From JABJGO01 sp963921245 (lineage in GTDB: Bacteria; Pseudomonadota; Alphaproteobacteria; Rhodospirillales; Casp-alpha2): a stretch of DNA of 64,000 nt. The stretch is from positions 2,108,001-2,172,000 of the forward strand of contig CAWUEY030000001.1 in the NCBI GenBank assembly GCA_963921245.4, in the 5' to 3' direction. A program made the translations under genes and the position numbers. The notes below the pieces were generated by a model that was given only the letters and a program-made list of their open reading frames with translations, was not told where the DNA came from and searched no databases. Position 1 is the first letter of the stretch. Each line of letters opens with the position of its first letter. Below are positions 17,166-26,019 of this stretch, piece after piece.

Positions 17166-18506
17166 ATGCCTGATCGCCCTCTGACCGCTATCGTTCTCGC
17201 CGCCGGGCGGGGTGCGCGCATGAAATCCAATATGCCAAAAGCCATGCATACCATCGCCGGGCGGCCAATGATTGCGCATCTAATCTCGACCCTGGAATCC
17301 GTTGGCGTTGATCGCCTCTGTGCCGTGATCGGCCGCGATATGAATGATGTTGCCGCCACAGTTGCCCCTCATGAAACCGCCGTTCAAAACGATCCACTGG
17401 GAACCGGTCATGCGGTCCTGTCAGCAAAACAGACGCTGGGCGATCTTGAGGGGGATGTGCTGGTCCTGTTCGGTGCCGACCCGTTAATCACACCCGATAC
17501 CATTCGCGCCATGATTTCCCGTCGCCAACAAGACGACGACCCGACGGTTGTCGTGCTCGGTTTCCAGCCGGAGGACAACACCAACTATGGCCGTTTGATT
17601 CAGGCTGCGGATGGAACACTGGTCGCCATCGTTGAGGAAAAGGAAGCGACCCCGGCACAGAAAGCGGTTCGCATGTGCAATGCCGGGACCATGGCGATCG
17701 ACGGGCGAAAAATCTGGTCGCTCCTCGAACGTGTCACCGACCATAACGCAAAGGGCGAATTTTACCTGACCGATGTGGTTGAAATCGCCCGCTCTGACGG
17801 TGATGTCTGTGCTTTGGTTGAAGGCCAGACACATGAGCTCATCGGCGTTGACTCGCGCGCTGACCTGGCCGAAGCCGAGGCTACGGTGCAGGCTCGGCTC
17901 CGACAAAAGGCCATGGACAGCGGGGCGACCCTGATAGCGCCCGAAACCGTCTGGTTTTCCCATGATACCGAATTGGGTCGCGACGTGATAGTCGAGCCCA
18001 ATGTGGTATTCGCACCCGGCGTGACCGTCCGCGACAATGTTCGCATTCGTGCCGGTAGCCATCTGGAGGGTTGCATCGTTGAAAGCGGCGCCAGCGTCGG
18101 TCCCTATGCGCGTCTCCGTCCCGGCGCAAAGATCGGAGAAGACGTACACATTGGCAATTTTGTTGAAATCAAAAACGCAACCCTGGAACCCGGTGCCAAA
18201 GCCAATCACCTGAGCTATATGGGTGACGCCCATGTCGGGGCGAAGACAAACATCGGGGCCGGCACCATCACCGCCAACTATGACGGGCTCAACAAGCACA
18301 GGACCACCATCGGCGACGGGGTGTCCATCGGCTCCAATGTGGTTCTGGTGGCCCCAGTCGATATTGGTGACGGGGCCACTGTAGGTGCCGGTAGCGTGAT
18401 TACCAGGAACGTGGAGCCCAATGCCCTCGCGCTTACCCGCGCGGCCGTGCGGGTTGTTTCGGGATGGGCGGCAAAGTTCCGCGAAAAGAACAAGAAGACA
18501 TCGTAA
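17166..18506 (+). CDS. glmU: Bifunctional UDP-GlcNAc pyrophosphorylase / GlcN-1-P acetyltransferase
   Basis: The 446-residue protein has an N-terminal pyrophosphorylase domain opening with TAIVLAAGRGARMKS (nucleotide loop) and with FGADPLITPDT. The C-terminal left-handed beta-helix is built of hexapeptide repeats (ARLRPGAKIGEDVHIGNFVE, GAGTITANYDGLNKHRT). It makes UDP-N-acetylglucosamine for peptidoglycan and LPS. An upstream extension of the frame is possible, but the ATG at 17166 matches the family start and length (E. coli 456 residues). It is followed after 13 bases by glmS, so hexosamine synthesis is arranged as glmU-glmS. Confidence 0.97.
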   Translation: MPDRPLTAIVLAAGRGARMKSNMPKAMHTIAGRPMIAHLISTLESVGVDRLCAVIGRDMNDVAATVAPHETAVQNDPLGTGHAVLSAKQTLGDLEGDVLVLFGADPLITPDTIRAMISRRQQDDDPTVVVLGFQPEDNTNYGRLIQAADGTLVAIVEEKEATPAQKAVRMCNAGTMAIDGRKIWSLLERVTDHNAKGEFYLTDVVEIARSDGDVCALVEGQTHELIGVDSRADLAEAEATVQARLRQKAMDSGATLIAPETVWFSHDTELGRDVIVEPNVVFAPGVTVRDNVRIRAGSHLEGCIVESGASVGPYARLRPGAKIGEDVHIGNFVEIKNATLEPGAKANHLSYMGDAHVGAKTNIGAGTITANYDGLNKHRTTIGDGVSIGSNVVLVAPVDIGDGATVGAGSVITRNVEPNALALTRAAVRVVSGWAAKFREKNKKTS

Positions 18507-18519
18507 GGGAGATCTAGTT

Positions 18520-20340
18520 GTGTGTGGAATCGTCGGAATAATCGGCAGCGAGCCGGTTGCCCCATATCTACTGGAAGGTCTCAAACGTCTGGAATACAGA
18601 GGATATGATTCCGCCGGAATTGCCACGCTCATCAACGGTTCCATCCACCGCAGACGGGCGGAAGGCAAACTCGGCAACCTAGAAACGCGGCTGAATGAAG
18701 AGCCCCTGGGCGGCACCATCGGTATCGGCCACACCCGCTGGGCCACGCACGGGGTTCCCAACGAAGAGAACGCCCATCCCCACGCAACCACCAGGGTTGC
18801 CGTGGTCCATAACGGAATCATCGAGAATTATCGGGATATCAAGGCCGAAATAATGGCCGACGGACGCAATCTCGCTTCCGATACCGACACCGAGGTCATT
18901 GCCCACCTTGTCCATTCCAACATGGACAAGGGCATGGAGCCGATTGAGGCGTGCGGTTCGGCCCTGAAACGGCTGCAAGGGGCCTTCGGCCTCGGGATTA
19001 TTTTTTCCGGACACCATGACCTGATGATTGCCGCGCGGCAGGGCAGCCCGCTTGCCATCGGGTATGGCGAGGGTCAGATGTATCTGGGGTCCGATGCCAT
19101 GGCACTCGCACACCTAACCAATCGTATCCAGTACCTGGAAGATGGCGATTGGGCTGTAATCACCCCGGCGGGCGCAACGATCTATGACAGCAACGACAAC
19201 CCTGTTGAACGGGACATCACGTTGTCTTCCCTGTCGGGGGCCGCCATCGGCAAGGGCGGGTACCGGCATTTCATGCTGAAGGAGATTTATGAGCAACCTC
19301 AGGTGATCGGCGATACGTTGCATTCCTATCTGAACCCGGCCACAAGGCGGGTCACGTTGCCGTTGTCCTTTGATGCTACAACGGTCAGTCGATTCACGAT
19401 TGTTGCCTGTGGTACCGCGTTTCTGGCGGGCATGGTTGCCAAGTACTGGCTCGAACAGCTTGCCCGAATGCCGGTCGAAATCGATGTGGCATCGGAATTC
19501 CGTTATCGAGCCGCCGACATGCCGGAAAACGGCGTTGCCATTTTCATTTCGCAGTCCGGTGAAACCATGGATACCCTGGAGTCCCTACGCTATACCAGGA
19601 GCCGGAACCAGCATATCGTTTCCGTGGTGAATGTGCCGGAGAGTACCATCGCCCGCGAATCGGATGCCGTCTGGCAGACCTATGCCGGACCGGAAATCGG
19701 AGTCGCCTCAACCAAGGCCTTCACCACCCAGTTGACCGTGCTGGCCTGTCTGACCATCGCCGTCGCCCGGGAACGCGGAGCCCTTGATGGCGCGGGAGAA
19801 GCCCGCCTGATGGCCGCCCTGACCGAGGTTCCCGCCCGGGTCGCCGAGGTTCTCAACCATGATGAACACATTCAGGATATCGCCCAGAAAGTCGCTGAAG
19901 CCCGTGATGTCCTGTACCTCGGGCGGGGGACCAGCTATCCCATCGCGCTGGAAGGCGCGCTGAAACTGAAAGAGATTTCCTATATTCATGCCGAAGGCTA
20001 TGCCGCTGGTGAAATGAAACACGGCCCCATTGCCCTGATTGATGAAACCGTACCGGTTATCGTCATCGCACCGACGGATCCGTTGTTTGAGAAGACCGCC
20101 TCGAACTTGCAGGAAGTGGTTGCCCGCGGCGGGCGCGTCGTGTTTTTCACCGATCAGGACGGCGCGGAAAAGTTGCGAGGAATCGCGGCGGAGACCGTTG
20201 CCTTGCCTGCCGTTGATCCGTTTGTCGCCCCGATCTTGCAGGCCGTTCCCGTGCAGTTGCTGGCCTATCACGTGGCCGTGGCAAAGGGCACGGACGTGGA
20301 CCAGCCGCGCAATCTGGCGAAAAGCGTGACGGTGGAATAG
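18520..20340 (+). CDS. glmS: Glutamine-fructose-6-phosphate aminotransferase
   Basis: The 606-residue enzyme starts at a GTG that places the catalytic cysteine at position 2 (CGIVGIIG), preceded by a GGGAG ribosome site at 18508-18512. A longer reading from 18421 would hide the nucleophile and overlap glmU. The glutaminase half shows RGYDSAGIA, HTRWATHG and HNGIIENY; two SIS sugar-isomerase domains follow (VACGTAFLAGMVAKYW, SQSGETMDTLESLRY, LGRGTSYPIALEGALKLKE). It ends with NLAKSVTVE, the canonical C-terminus. It converts fructose-6-P and glutamine to glucosamine-6-P. Its stop lies only 10 bases from the convergent TPR-sulfotransferase. Confidence 0.97.
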   Translation: MCGIVGIIGSEPVAPYLLEGLKRLEYRGYDSAGIATLINGSIHRRRAEGKLGNLETRLNEEPLGGTIGIGHTRWATHGVPNEENAHPHATTRVAVVHNGIIENYRDIKAEIMADGRNLASDTDTEVIAHLVHSNMDKGMEPIEACGSALKRLQGAFGLGIIFSGHHDLMIAARQGSPLAIGYGEGQMYLGSDAMALAHLTNRIQYLEDGDWAVITPAGATIYDSNDNPVERDITLSSLSGAAIGKGGYRHFMLKEIYEQPQVIGDTLHSYLNPATRRVTLPLSFDATTVSRFTIVACGTAFLAGMVAKYWLEQLARMPVEIDVASEFRYRAADMPENGVAIFISQSGETMDTLESLRYTRSRNQHIVSVVNVPESTIARESDAVWQTYAGPEIGVASTKAFTTQLTVLACLTIAVARERGALDGAGEARLMAALTEVPARVAEVLNHDEHIQDIAQKVAEARDVLYLGRGTSYPIALEGALKLKEISYIHAEGYAAGEMKHGPIALIDETVPVIVIAPTDPLFEKTASNLQEVVARGGRVVFFTDQDGAEKLRGIAAETVALPAVDPFVAPILQAVPVQLLAYHVAVAKGTDVDQPRNLAKSVTVE

Positions 20341-20350
20341 CCTCAGCGGG

Positions 20351-22210
20351 TCAGGGTTGACCAAGCGCCGCAAGGAGCGGTTGAATATGACCCCGGTAGG
20401 GCTCCCACCGGCCAACAGAATCCGTGTAGATGGGTTTTTTGACCTGTGCCAGGCTGGCCGTTTTGACGGCCTGTCGCCCTTGTTCCGGGTTCAGGTACGC
20501 TTCATCCCATTGCAAGCCACAATGATCCGTCAGAGACCGGATTGATATCGCCGGATTGGCGACAAGGTCTTCATACACGGCATCATAAACAGTGATAGGC
20601 AGCACCGATTTCCAATGGTCCATCATGTGGGCATAATGATTGTAAAAATGACCGAGCATTTCGAGATCATAGGAATGCTTCATGGCATTGAAGCCGAAAT
20701 GATTGCTGTAACAGGACAGACAGATATCGACAGAATTCCGCACGCAATGAACAAATGTCGCGCGCGGGAACAGCGTCGCCATCAATCCCAGGTTCATGAA
20801 ATTCCGGGGCGACTTGTCGGTAAACCGCCCCCCCCCTGCTATCCTTTGAACCCGTCTATGATGAGCCGCTGCCATCTCGCGCACCTGATCCAGTGAACAG
20901 GTTCGCCTCTGGTCGGTCGTCTGTTTCAGAAACTGCCCACACAGAGCATCCATATCCGGTCGCTCGCCACCGGCACGGGTGCCTGGTCTTCGGGTCACGA
21001 TCTGCTCCACCAACGTAGTGCCCGAACGTGGCATACCAACAATGAAAATCAGCCCGTCGCCACATCGGTCATCGCCAACAGGCTGCCGGTTCAGGATACC
21101 GGACGCACGGTCCAGGAAATCCCGATTGAAGGCCGACTTCAGCGTATTGAAGGCGCGGTCATAATCATCTTTTTCCATGGGCTGGCGCAACCAGACCAGT
21201 CCATTGGCACGGTGATAGTGTTGAATAGCGGTACTGTGCTGTTTGTCGTTTTCATAGAGTTTGCCGAGCGCAAACTCTATTCTGACACGATCTTCGTGAC
21301 TGATCAGCGGGTTTTCGAGGGCCGTCTCGGCCCTATGGATTACCGCACTACGCGATAGCGTGGAGACATCGTTTTTATCCGCGACATACGCCCAGAAAAA
21401 CAGGGTGGACGGCTCTCCCGGATCCTTATCCAGGGTTTTTTCCATGAGAGCGATCGATTCTTCGAGTTTTCCGCTTAACCGAAGGGCCCGCGCACGAGCC
21501 ACCATGACGTGGACAGTACCGCTTTCGGATTTTTCGACATTTTTCCATTGCGCCTCAGCCTCGGCAGGGTACCCTAAATCGCCCAAAGCACTGCCCAACA
21601 GGGCACGGGCGCGCGTGTTGTCAGGTTGGCTGTTCACAACCTGACGTAAAACCTGAACTGCGCGATCAGGCATGATTTGATGGATAAATTCTGCTCCCAG
21701 TGCCTCGGCAACCTTGACGTTTTTATTGCCCTTTTGAAGGGCTTCGCTCAAAAAACGCAGGGCATCTTCATGTTTGCCAAGATGCTGGGTAACCAGACCG
21801 AGATTCCCCAGATTATCGACGTCATCCGGTCTGCGGTCCAGGGCATCTCTGAACAGACCTTCGCTTTCTTCGAAAGCACCCTGTGAGTAACGAATAGCAC
21901 CCAGCGCACTCATTCCAACAGGGTTGCCCGGTTGCAGCGTCAGCAGGTTTTTGAAGGTTGAAGCGGCCTCATCAAGATTGCCCATCTGCATGGCAACCCG
22001 ACCATAGAGTGTAAGCACCTCGGGATTGCTACCCGAGCCCGCAGAGGCCAAATGAACCTTTAGAGCCCTGGCGGCTTTCCTGATCTGCCCTTTCTGGAGC
22101 ATTGTTTTGATGACATCCAGTGATTTGGGCTGTGAGTCGGCCAATGATTCAGCATGTGATTCGCGCCGTTCTTCGGCCTGGGACTCAAGAGATTTTCGAC
22201 GGCCTGTCAT
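20351..22210 (-). CDS. TPR-repeat sulfotransferase (paralogue 1)
   Basis: The 619-residue protein has about seven TPR-type helix pairs (residues ~35-340; for example AASTFKNLLTLQPGNPVGMSALG and HEDALRFLSEALQKGNKN). A sulfotransferase domain follows. The PAPS 5'-phosphate loop is VGMPRSGTTL (391-400), the DKSPRNF segment follows, and the 3'-phosphate-binding region is CVRNSVDICLSCYSNHF. No signal peptide is seen, so it should be cytoplasmic. Such enzymes move sulfate from PAPS to a hydroxyl; TPRs usually bind protein partners, but the target is unknown. Its start overlaps the stop of the upstream TPR-oxygenase by four bases. Confidence 0.9.
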   Translation of the reverse strand: MTGRRKSLESQAEERRESHAESLADSQPKSLDVIKTMLQKGQIRKAARALKVHLASAGSGSNPEVLTLYGRVAMQMGNLDEAASTFKNLLTLQPGNPVGMSALGAIRYSQGAFEESEGLFRDALDRRPDDVDNLGNLGLVTQHLGKHEDALRFLSEALQKGNKNVKVAEALGAEFIHQIMPDRAVQVLRQVVNSQPDNTRARALLGSALGDLGYPAEAEAQWKNVEKSESGTVHVMVARARALRLSGKLEESIALMEKTLDKDPGEPSTLFFWAYVADKNDVSTLSRSAVIHRAETALENPLISHEDRVRIEFALGKLYENDKQHSTAIQHYHRANGLVWLRQPMEKDDYDRAFNTLKSAFNRDFLDRASGILNRQPVGDDRCGDGLIFIVGMPRSGTTLVEQIVTRRPGTRAGGERPDMDALCGQFLKQTTDQRRTCSLDQVREMAAAHHRRVQRIAGGGRFTDKSPRNFMNLGLMATLFPRATFVHCVRNSVDICLSCYSNHFGFNAMKHSYDLEMLGHFYNHYAHMMDHWKSVLPITVYDAVYEDLVANPAISIRSLTDHCGLQWDEAYLNPEQGRQAVKTASLAQVKKPIYTDSVGRWEPYRGHIQPLLAALGQP

Positions 22211-23724
22211 GACGCTTCCTCGCCCGGTGGTCGGAAAGCACCGGACCGGGGTAGCGGAATAGCATCGAAGGCGATACAGATTCGCTCTTCCCCGCTCTCG
22301 AACGGCACAGTCCGGTGCCAGTAGTGCGACGGGAACAGAACCATCATGCCTTCTCGGGGCAATCGGTGGTGGCGAGGCGGTTCGCGACGAACACCGAACT
22401 TTTCATTGGGTGGACCGAACTCGATACAACCGGGCGCGCCCCGCGTCAAATCGACCTCTGTCGGAACTTGGAGATAGTACACGCCGCTAACCATACCGCT
22501 GGGATGATTGTGAGGGGATTGGTACCCCTGGGAGTGCAGAATGACCCCCCACCCGATCAGGTTCCAGGCCTCAGACCACACGGTTCCCGGTTCGCCGGTA
22601 TTATGGGCGGCGTCCGAGATGTAATGCTCGATAGTCCGGTTCACGAGGTCCATGAACGAAGCAATTGCCGGGGACGCATGCACAAAGATATCCCCGGTCT
22701 GGAGCCCCCCTATCGTGGATTTTGTAGTCCTTTCCCCTCTCAAGGTCGGATGATTGCGAATATCATCGATCAGGGTGTGGTGAAACTGTGTCAGGGAATC
22801 ATATCCCGATGGCGCATTTTCAACCATTGTCGCGGAAACAAAACGCGAATAGTCGAGCAGGTCGTCGTACTCCTGATCCCGGCCCATTTCCCAAAGCAAC
22901 GTGGAATAGGCACTGATGATCTTCCGGTCCTCTCTGGCACCCTGCATGGCACGCTCCAACAAAAGAGCAGCCCTGTCCAGCTCACCATCATGTATGAGCA
23001 GTGTCGATGCGTTTAGAAACCCCTCCCGAGAGTTCGGATACAGTTCGTGGGCCTGTAAATAGCTCTCCACAGCCAAACCGTGTTCGCCCTCCAGCCGGTA
23101 AACATCGCCAAGCAGAAGGTGAACGCGCGGGTCCCGAGGCGCGTCGCGGGCGGCCTCGTCCAGTGCCTGTTTTGCGGGTTGAGAGTCCTTTCGTTTCAGG
23201 TGCACTTTCGCCATCTCAACCAGCGCACCCGCCCGCAGCGCAACGCCATCCGAATGGCTTTCGGAGAGTCTGATCACCTGGGCGTTGGCATGCAAACAGG
23301 CCTCTAGGTCGTCCTGATTCTGGTATATCCGCGCCAGCATGAACCACGCTTGAGTATTGTCAGGTGCACAGGAAACGGCGTGTTCAAATGCCGTTTTGGC
23401 TTTCAGCCGTTTCCCGACCTGTTGATAAGCCCGACCCAGGTTAAACAGCAGGGCACCATCCGGTGCACCAAGCAACGTGAGCGCTTTTTCCAAAAAGGTT
23501 ATCGCCATACCGGCATTCCCCTGCGCCGCCAGAATGGTTCCTTTCAGGGCGTTGGCATGACCGTGTTCCGGGTTCTCATTGAGTAGGCGTTCCACGTCCC
23601 GCAGCGCCAATGCCGGTTGATTGTTGCGAAAGGCGGCAAGGGCCTTGCCTAGATCACTCTTACCCAGATTACCCTTACCCAGATCACCCAAGCCCTTGCC
23701 CGGATCACCTGAAGAATCTTGCAC
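22207..23724 (-). CDS. TPR-repeat 2OG-Fe(II) oxygenase
   Basis: The 505-residue protein has TPR repeats (about residues 20-290) and a C-terminal putative 2-oxoglutarate/Fe(II) dioxygenase domain of the PF13759 kind. Candidate iron ligands are H405/H407 in SPHNHPSGMVSGVYYLQ and H470 in HYWHRTVPF; R481 in EERICIAFD would bind 2-oxoglutarate. The start is GTG. Residues 9-24 are a short repeat (GKGLGDLGKGNLGKSDLGKA) produced by slippage-like DNA at 23640-23705. It overlaps the downstream TPR-sulfotransferase by four bases, suggesting hydroxylation and sulfation are coupled. Substrate unknown. Confidence 0.85.
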   Translation of the reverse strand: MQDSSGDPGKGLGDLGKGNLGKSDLGKALAAFRNNQPALALRDVERLLNENPEHGHANALKGTILAAQGNAGMAITFLEKALTLLGAPDGALLFNLGRAYQQVGKRLKAKTAFEHAVSCAPDNTQAWFMLARIYQNQDDLEACLHANAQVIRLSESHSDGVALRAGALVEMAKVHLKRKDSQPAKQALDEAARDAPRDPRVHLLLGDVYRLEGEHGLAVESYLQAHELYPNSREGFLNASTLLIHDGELDRAALLLERAMQGAREDRKIISAYSTLLWEMGRDQEYDDLLDYSRFVSATMVENAPSGYDSLTQFHHTLIDDIRNHPTLRGERTTKSTIGGLQTGDIFVHASPAIASFMDLVNRTIEHYISDAAHNTGEPGTVWSEAWNLIGWGVILHSQGYQSPHNHPSGMVSGVYYLQVPTEVDLTRGAPGCIEFGPPNEKFGVRREPPRHHRLPREGMMVLFPSHYWHRTVPFESGEERICIAFDAIPLPRSGAFRPPGEEAS

Positions 23725-23753
23725 GCCACGCCTCGATAAAATTGAAAATGGAT

Positions 23754-24308
23754 CTAGTTCAGGGCTAGGTCTTCATTGCGCAATTGCCGCGCCCGCGTGA
23801 GAAAAGCATCTTCAATTTTCGATGCTGTTCCCTCCGGCACCGCCGCATCACGCCAGACATTGTTATCCAGGACCTGTCGGAAAACGGAAACGCGAACCCC
23901 GTCAGCGCGCAACTGACGACCCAGGATATAGACATTCAGTTTGAACCGCTCGTTTGGTGATTCAGGTGACGCGTGCCAATCGGTAATAACGACGCCACCA
24001 AAGGGGTCGGCGGAGGTGACTGGCATGAAGGAAATTGTATCCAGTGTCGCCCGCCAAAGATAGGCGTTCACCCCCAACGAACCGGACCCGGTGCCATTGT
24101 TCAAGGATTTCTCATCGCCACCGAACAATGTCAAACCATCTTCACCGAATAAGCCCTCACGAGAGCGATCATATTTGCTCGCTTCACCACGTTTTACCGC
24201 TTCGCGTTCGGAACGCGGGACATTCTCTTCTTCGACGCCGATCGTACCGCAGGCCGTTAACATTCCGCACAATACAAGTGCTGCAAAAGTACCCGTCCAT
24301 TTACTCAT
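23754..24308 (-). CDS. DUF3576-type outer lipoprotein
   Basis: The 184-residue protein starts at ATG 24308 and has a lipoprotein signal with lipobox LTAC (C20). The mature part runs from an acidic/polar linker into SGSLGVNAYLWRATLDTISF, the conserved core of the alphaproteobacterial DUF3576 family, followed by PFGGVVITDWHASPE and RFKLNVYILGRQL. The family is thought to be envelope-located, but its function is not known. A reading seven codons longer is possible but would spoil the signal peptide. It lies between two TPR genes of the sulfotransferase cluster, perhaps by chance, since this family is common outside such clusters. Confidence 0.87.
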   Translation of the reverse strand: MSKWTGTFAALVLCGMLTACGTIGVEEENVPRSEREAVKRGEASKYDRSREGLFGEDGLTLFGGDEKSLNNGTGSGSLGVNAYLWRATLDTISFMPVTSADPFGGVVITDWHASPESPNERFKLNVYILGRQLRADGVRVSVFRQVLDNNVWRDAAVPEGTASKIEDAFLTRARQLRNEDLALN

Positions 24309-24446
24309 TGCTGTTACTCTGCTTCTCAATGCTGATTCTTAACGCGAATTTTCACTGCTAATTCTCAACGCCGCCGAAATCAGGCTGCTTAGTCATATCC
24401 CACATAGTCATACAGTATACCGGGAATCCGGGCAACCATCACGTTG

Positions 24447-26000
24447 TCATGGCGCAGCGGCAAGACGCCGGATCAATGGTTCAAGGTGATGTTCATAGTG
24501 TTTCCATCGTCCGATGGACGACTTGAAAACAGGTAATCGAACCTGCCAGTCACTGGGCGTCGCCACCTGCCGGTCCGTTTTAAAGAACGACAGACAACCG
24601 GACTCCCAGGGCAATTCACAGTAATCCAGAAGCCTTCGCGTCTCCGTTTCCTGATCCGCAACGACGTTTTCATACTCGAGCGTGAACACCCTGTCAGAAA
24701 ACCGTTTGGTCCACTTATCCATTACCTGCCCGTAAAGTTGGAAGAACGATCCGATCGTTTCCAGACTATTGGTAAAATCCCAGTTTGCCTTGAAATCCGT
24801 AAAGTAAACGGACAGACACGTATCAAGGGGATGGCGTTTGCAATGCACCAGCCGGGCATCGGGGAACAGCCGCATAATCACAGGTAACCAGGCAAAATTC
24901 ATTAGTGATTTGTCTGTTACCACGGTCTCTGGACGGGCAGGTCGCCCCATTTTCGCTTCAACCGCCTCAATGAAACGGGATCGAACGGTGTGCAGGGCTT
25001 CTGTCCCTCTGCCCCTCTGTCCCTCTGTCCCGCCACCGCCCGACCGACCAGCAAAATCCGGGGCGGCGCCAACCAGCATTTCCGGGAAGAGATGTCCGAG
25101 GGTCGCATTAATTATGTTGAGCTCGCCAAACGATTGAACCGCGGAATGGCTTGCAAGAATCTGCTCAATCAACGTGGAGCCCGACCGTGGCATTCCAAAA
25201 ACAAAAATCGGGGCAAAGGTATCCGTATCCACCACCGGAATGTCTTCGGGGTCCATTTTCAGAACGGCTTCAAGAACCTTACCCGCCGAACCAGCCACTC
25301 CCCTCTCAAAACCCCGTGACCCCGGGCCGCCAGAATTATGGTTGGTTTCACCAAGGGCATTGGCCTGACTGTAGAAACCAAACGCTTTGTCATACGAGCC
25401 AATGGCGTCGTAATGTTTGCCGAGGGCAAAACCGATATGTCGTTTGTCTGCCTCCGACAGCTTCGGGTCCGTAAATGCGGACTCTGCAGCGAGCGCCTCA
25501 GAAGCGTTCAGGGTCAGTCGTCCGGTTCTTGCCAAACCACTCCAGGCCTCTGCTAGCCGGGGATTTAACCGGATTGCGCACCGGAACTGTTCGGCCGCTT
25601 GTTCAAATCGCCCCAATTGCCTGTACGTCAGACCCAGATTATGATAGGTACCGGCAAACGTCGGGGCGAGCTTTATGGCGCACTTGAGGGCCTGAACCGC
25701 CTCTTTCGCGCGGCCCAGGCGGCGCAGGACGTTGCCCCGGTTGTTATGGGTTTCAGCGTCCTTGTCATTGGCACGAATTGATTTTTCAATCAGCGTCAAG
25801 GCCTCTGCGGACAGCCCTCTTTGATGATGGATCAACCCAAGGAAGTGTAGCCCGGCGGCGTGGCGGGGGTTTTTCTCAAGAACCTGGCGATAGAGCTTTT
25901 CGGCTTGCTCCAACTGTCCGTTCTGGTGGTGTTTTCGGCCCACAGAAACAAGAAAATCCAGATCATCCGATACCGGTGAGGTTTTTGATTTGCGGGTCAC
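24447..26000 (-). CDS. TPR-repeat sulfotransferase (paralogue 2)
   Basis: The 517-residue protein has TPRs (about 15-160; AEKLYRQVLEKNPRHAAGLHFLG, AEQFRCAIRLNPRLAEAW). The sulfotransferase domain has the PAPS loop FGMPRSGSTLIEQ (268-280), VTDKSLMNF and CKRHPLDTCLSVYF. A Gly-rich insertion at residues 319-335 (GRSGGGGTEGQRGRGTE) is encoded by a CCCTCTGT-type short repeat on the plus strand (25005-25055) and looks like an in-frame replication-slippage insertion into a loop. Cytoplasmic PAPS-dependent sulfation of an unknown acceptor is inferred. It lies 19 bases downstream of paralogue 3. Confidence 0.9.
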   Translation of the reverse strand: MTRKSKTSPVSDDLDFLVSVGRKHHQNGQLEQAEKLYRQVLEKNPRHAAGLHFLGLIHHQRGLSAEALTLIEKSIRANDKDAETHNNRGNVLRRLGRAKEAVQALKCAIKLAPTFAGTYHNLGLTYRQLGRFEQAAEQFRCAIRLNPRLAEAWSGLARTGRLTLNASEALAAESAFTDPKLSEADKRHIGFALGKHYDAIGSYDKAFGFYSQANALGETNHNSGGPGSRGFERGVAGSAGKVLEAVLKMDPEDIPVVDTDTFAPIFVFGMPRSGSTLIEQILASHSAVQSFGELNIINATLGHLFPEMLVGAAPDFAGRSGGGGTEGQRGRGTEALHTVRSRFIEAVEAKMGRPARPETVVTDKSLMNFAWLPVIMRLFPDARLVHCKRHPLDTCLSVYFTDFKANWDFTNSLETIGSFFQLYGQVMDKWTKRFSDRVFTLEYENVVADQETETRRLLDYCELPWESGCLSFFKTDRQVATPSDWQVRLPVFKSSIGRWKHYEHHLEPLIRRLAAAP

Positions 26001-26019
26001 GAAGCAGGGATCCGATTAT

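Noticed and set aside
18421..18519. N-terminal extension of GlmS
   Set aside because: It would overlap glmU and place residues ahead of the catalytic cysteine, which must be N-terminal after Met removal.
20351..22210. Classical tyrosylprotein sulfotransferase (RaxST) assignment
   Set aside because: The PAPS motifs fit, but the TPR fusion and absence of a peptide substrate gene do not allow a target to be named.
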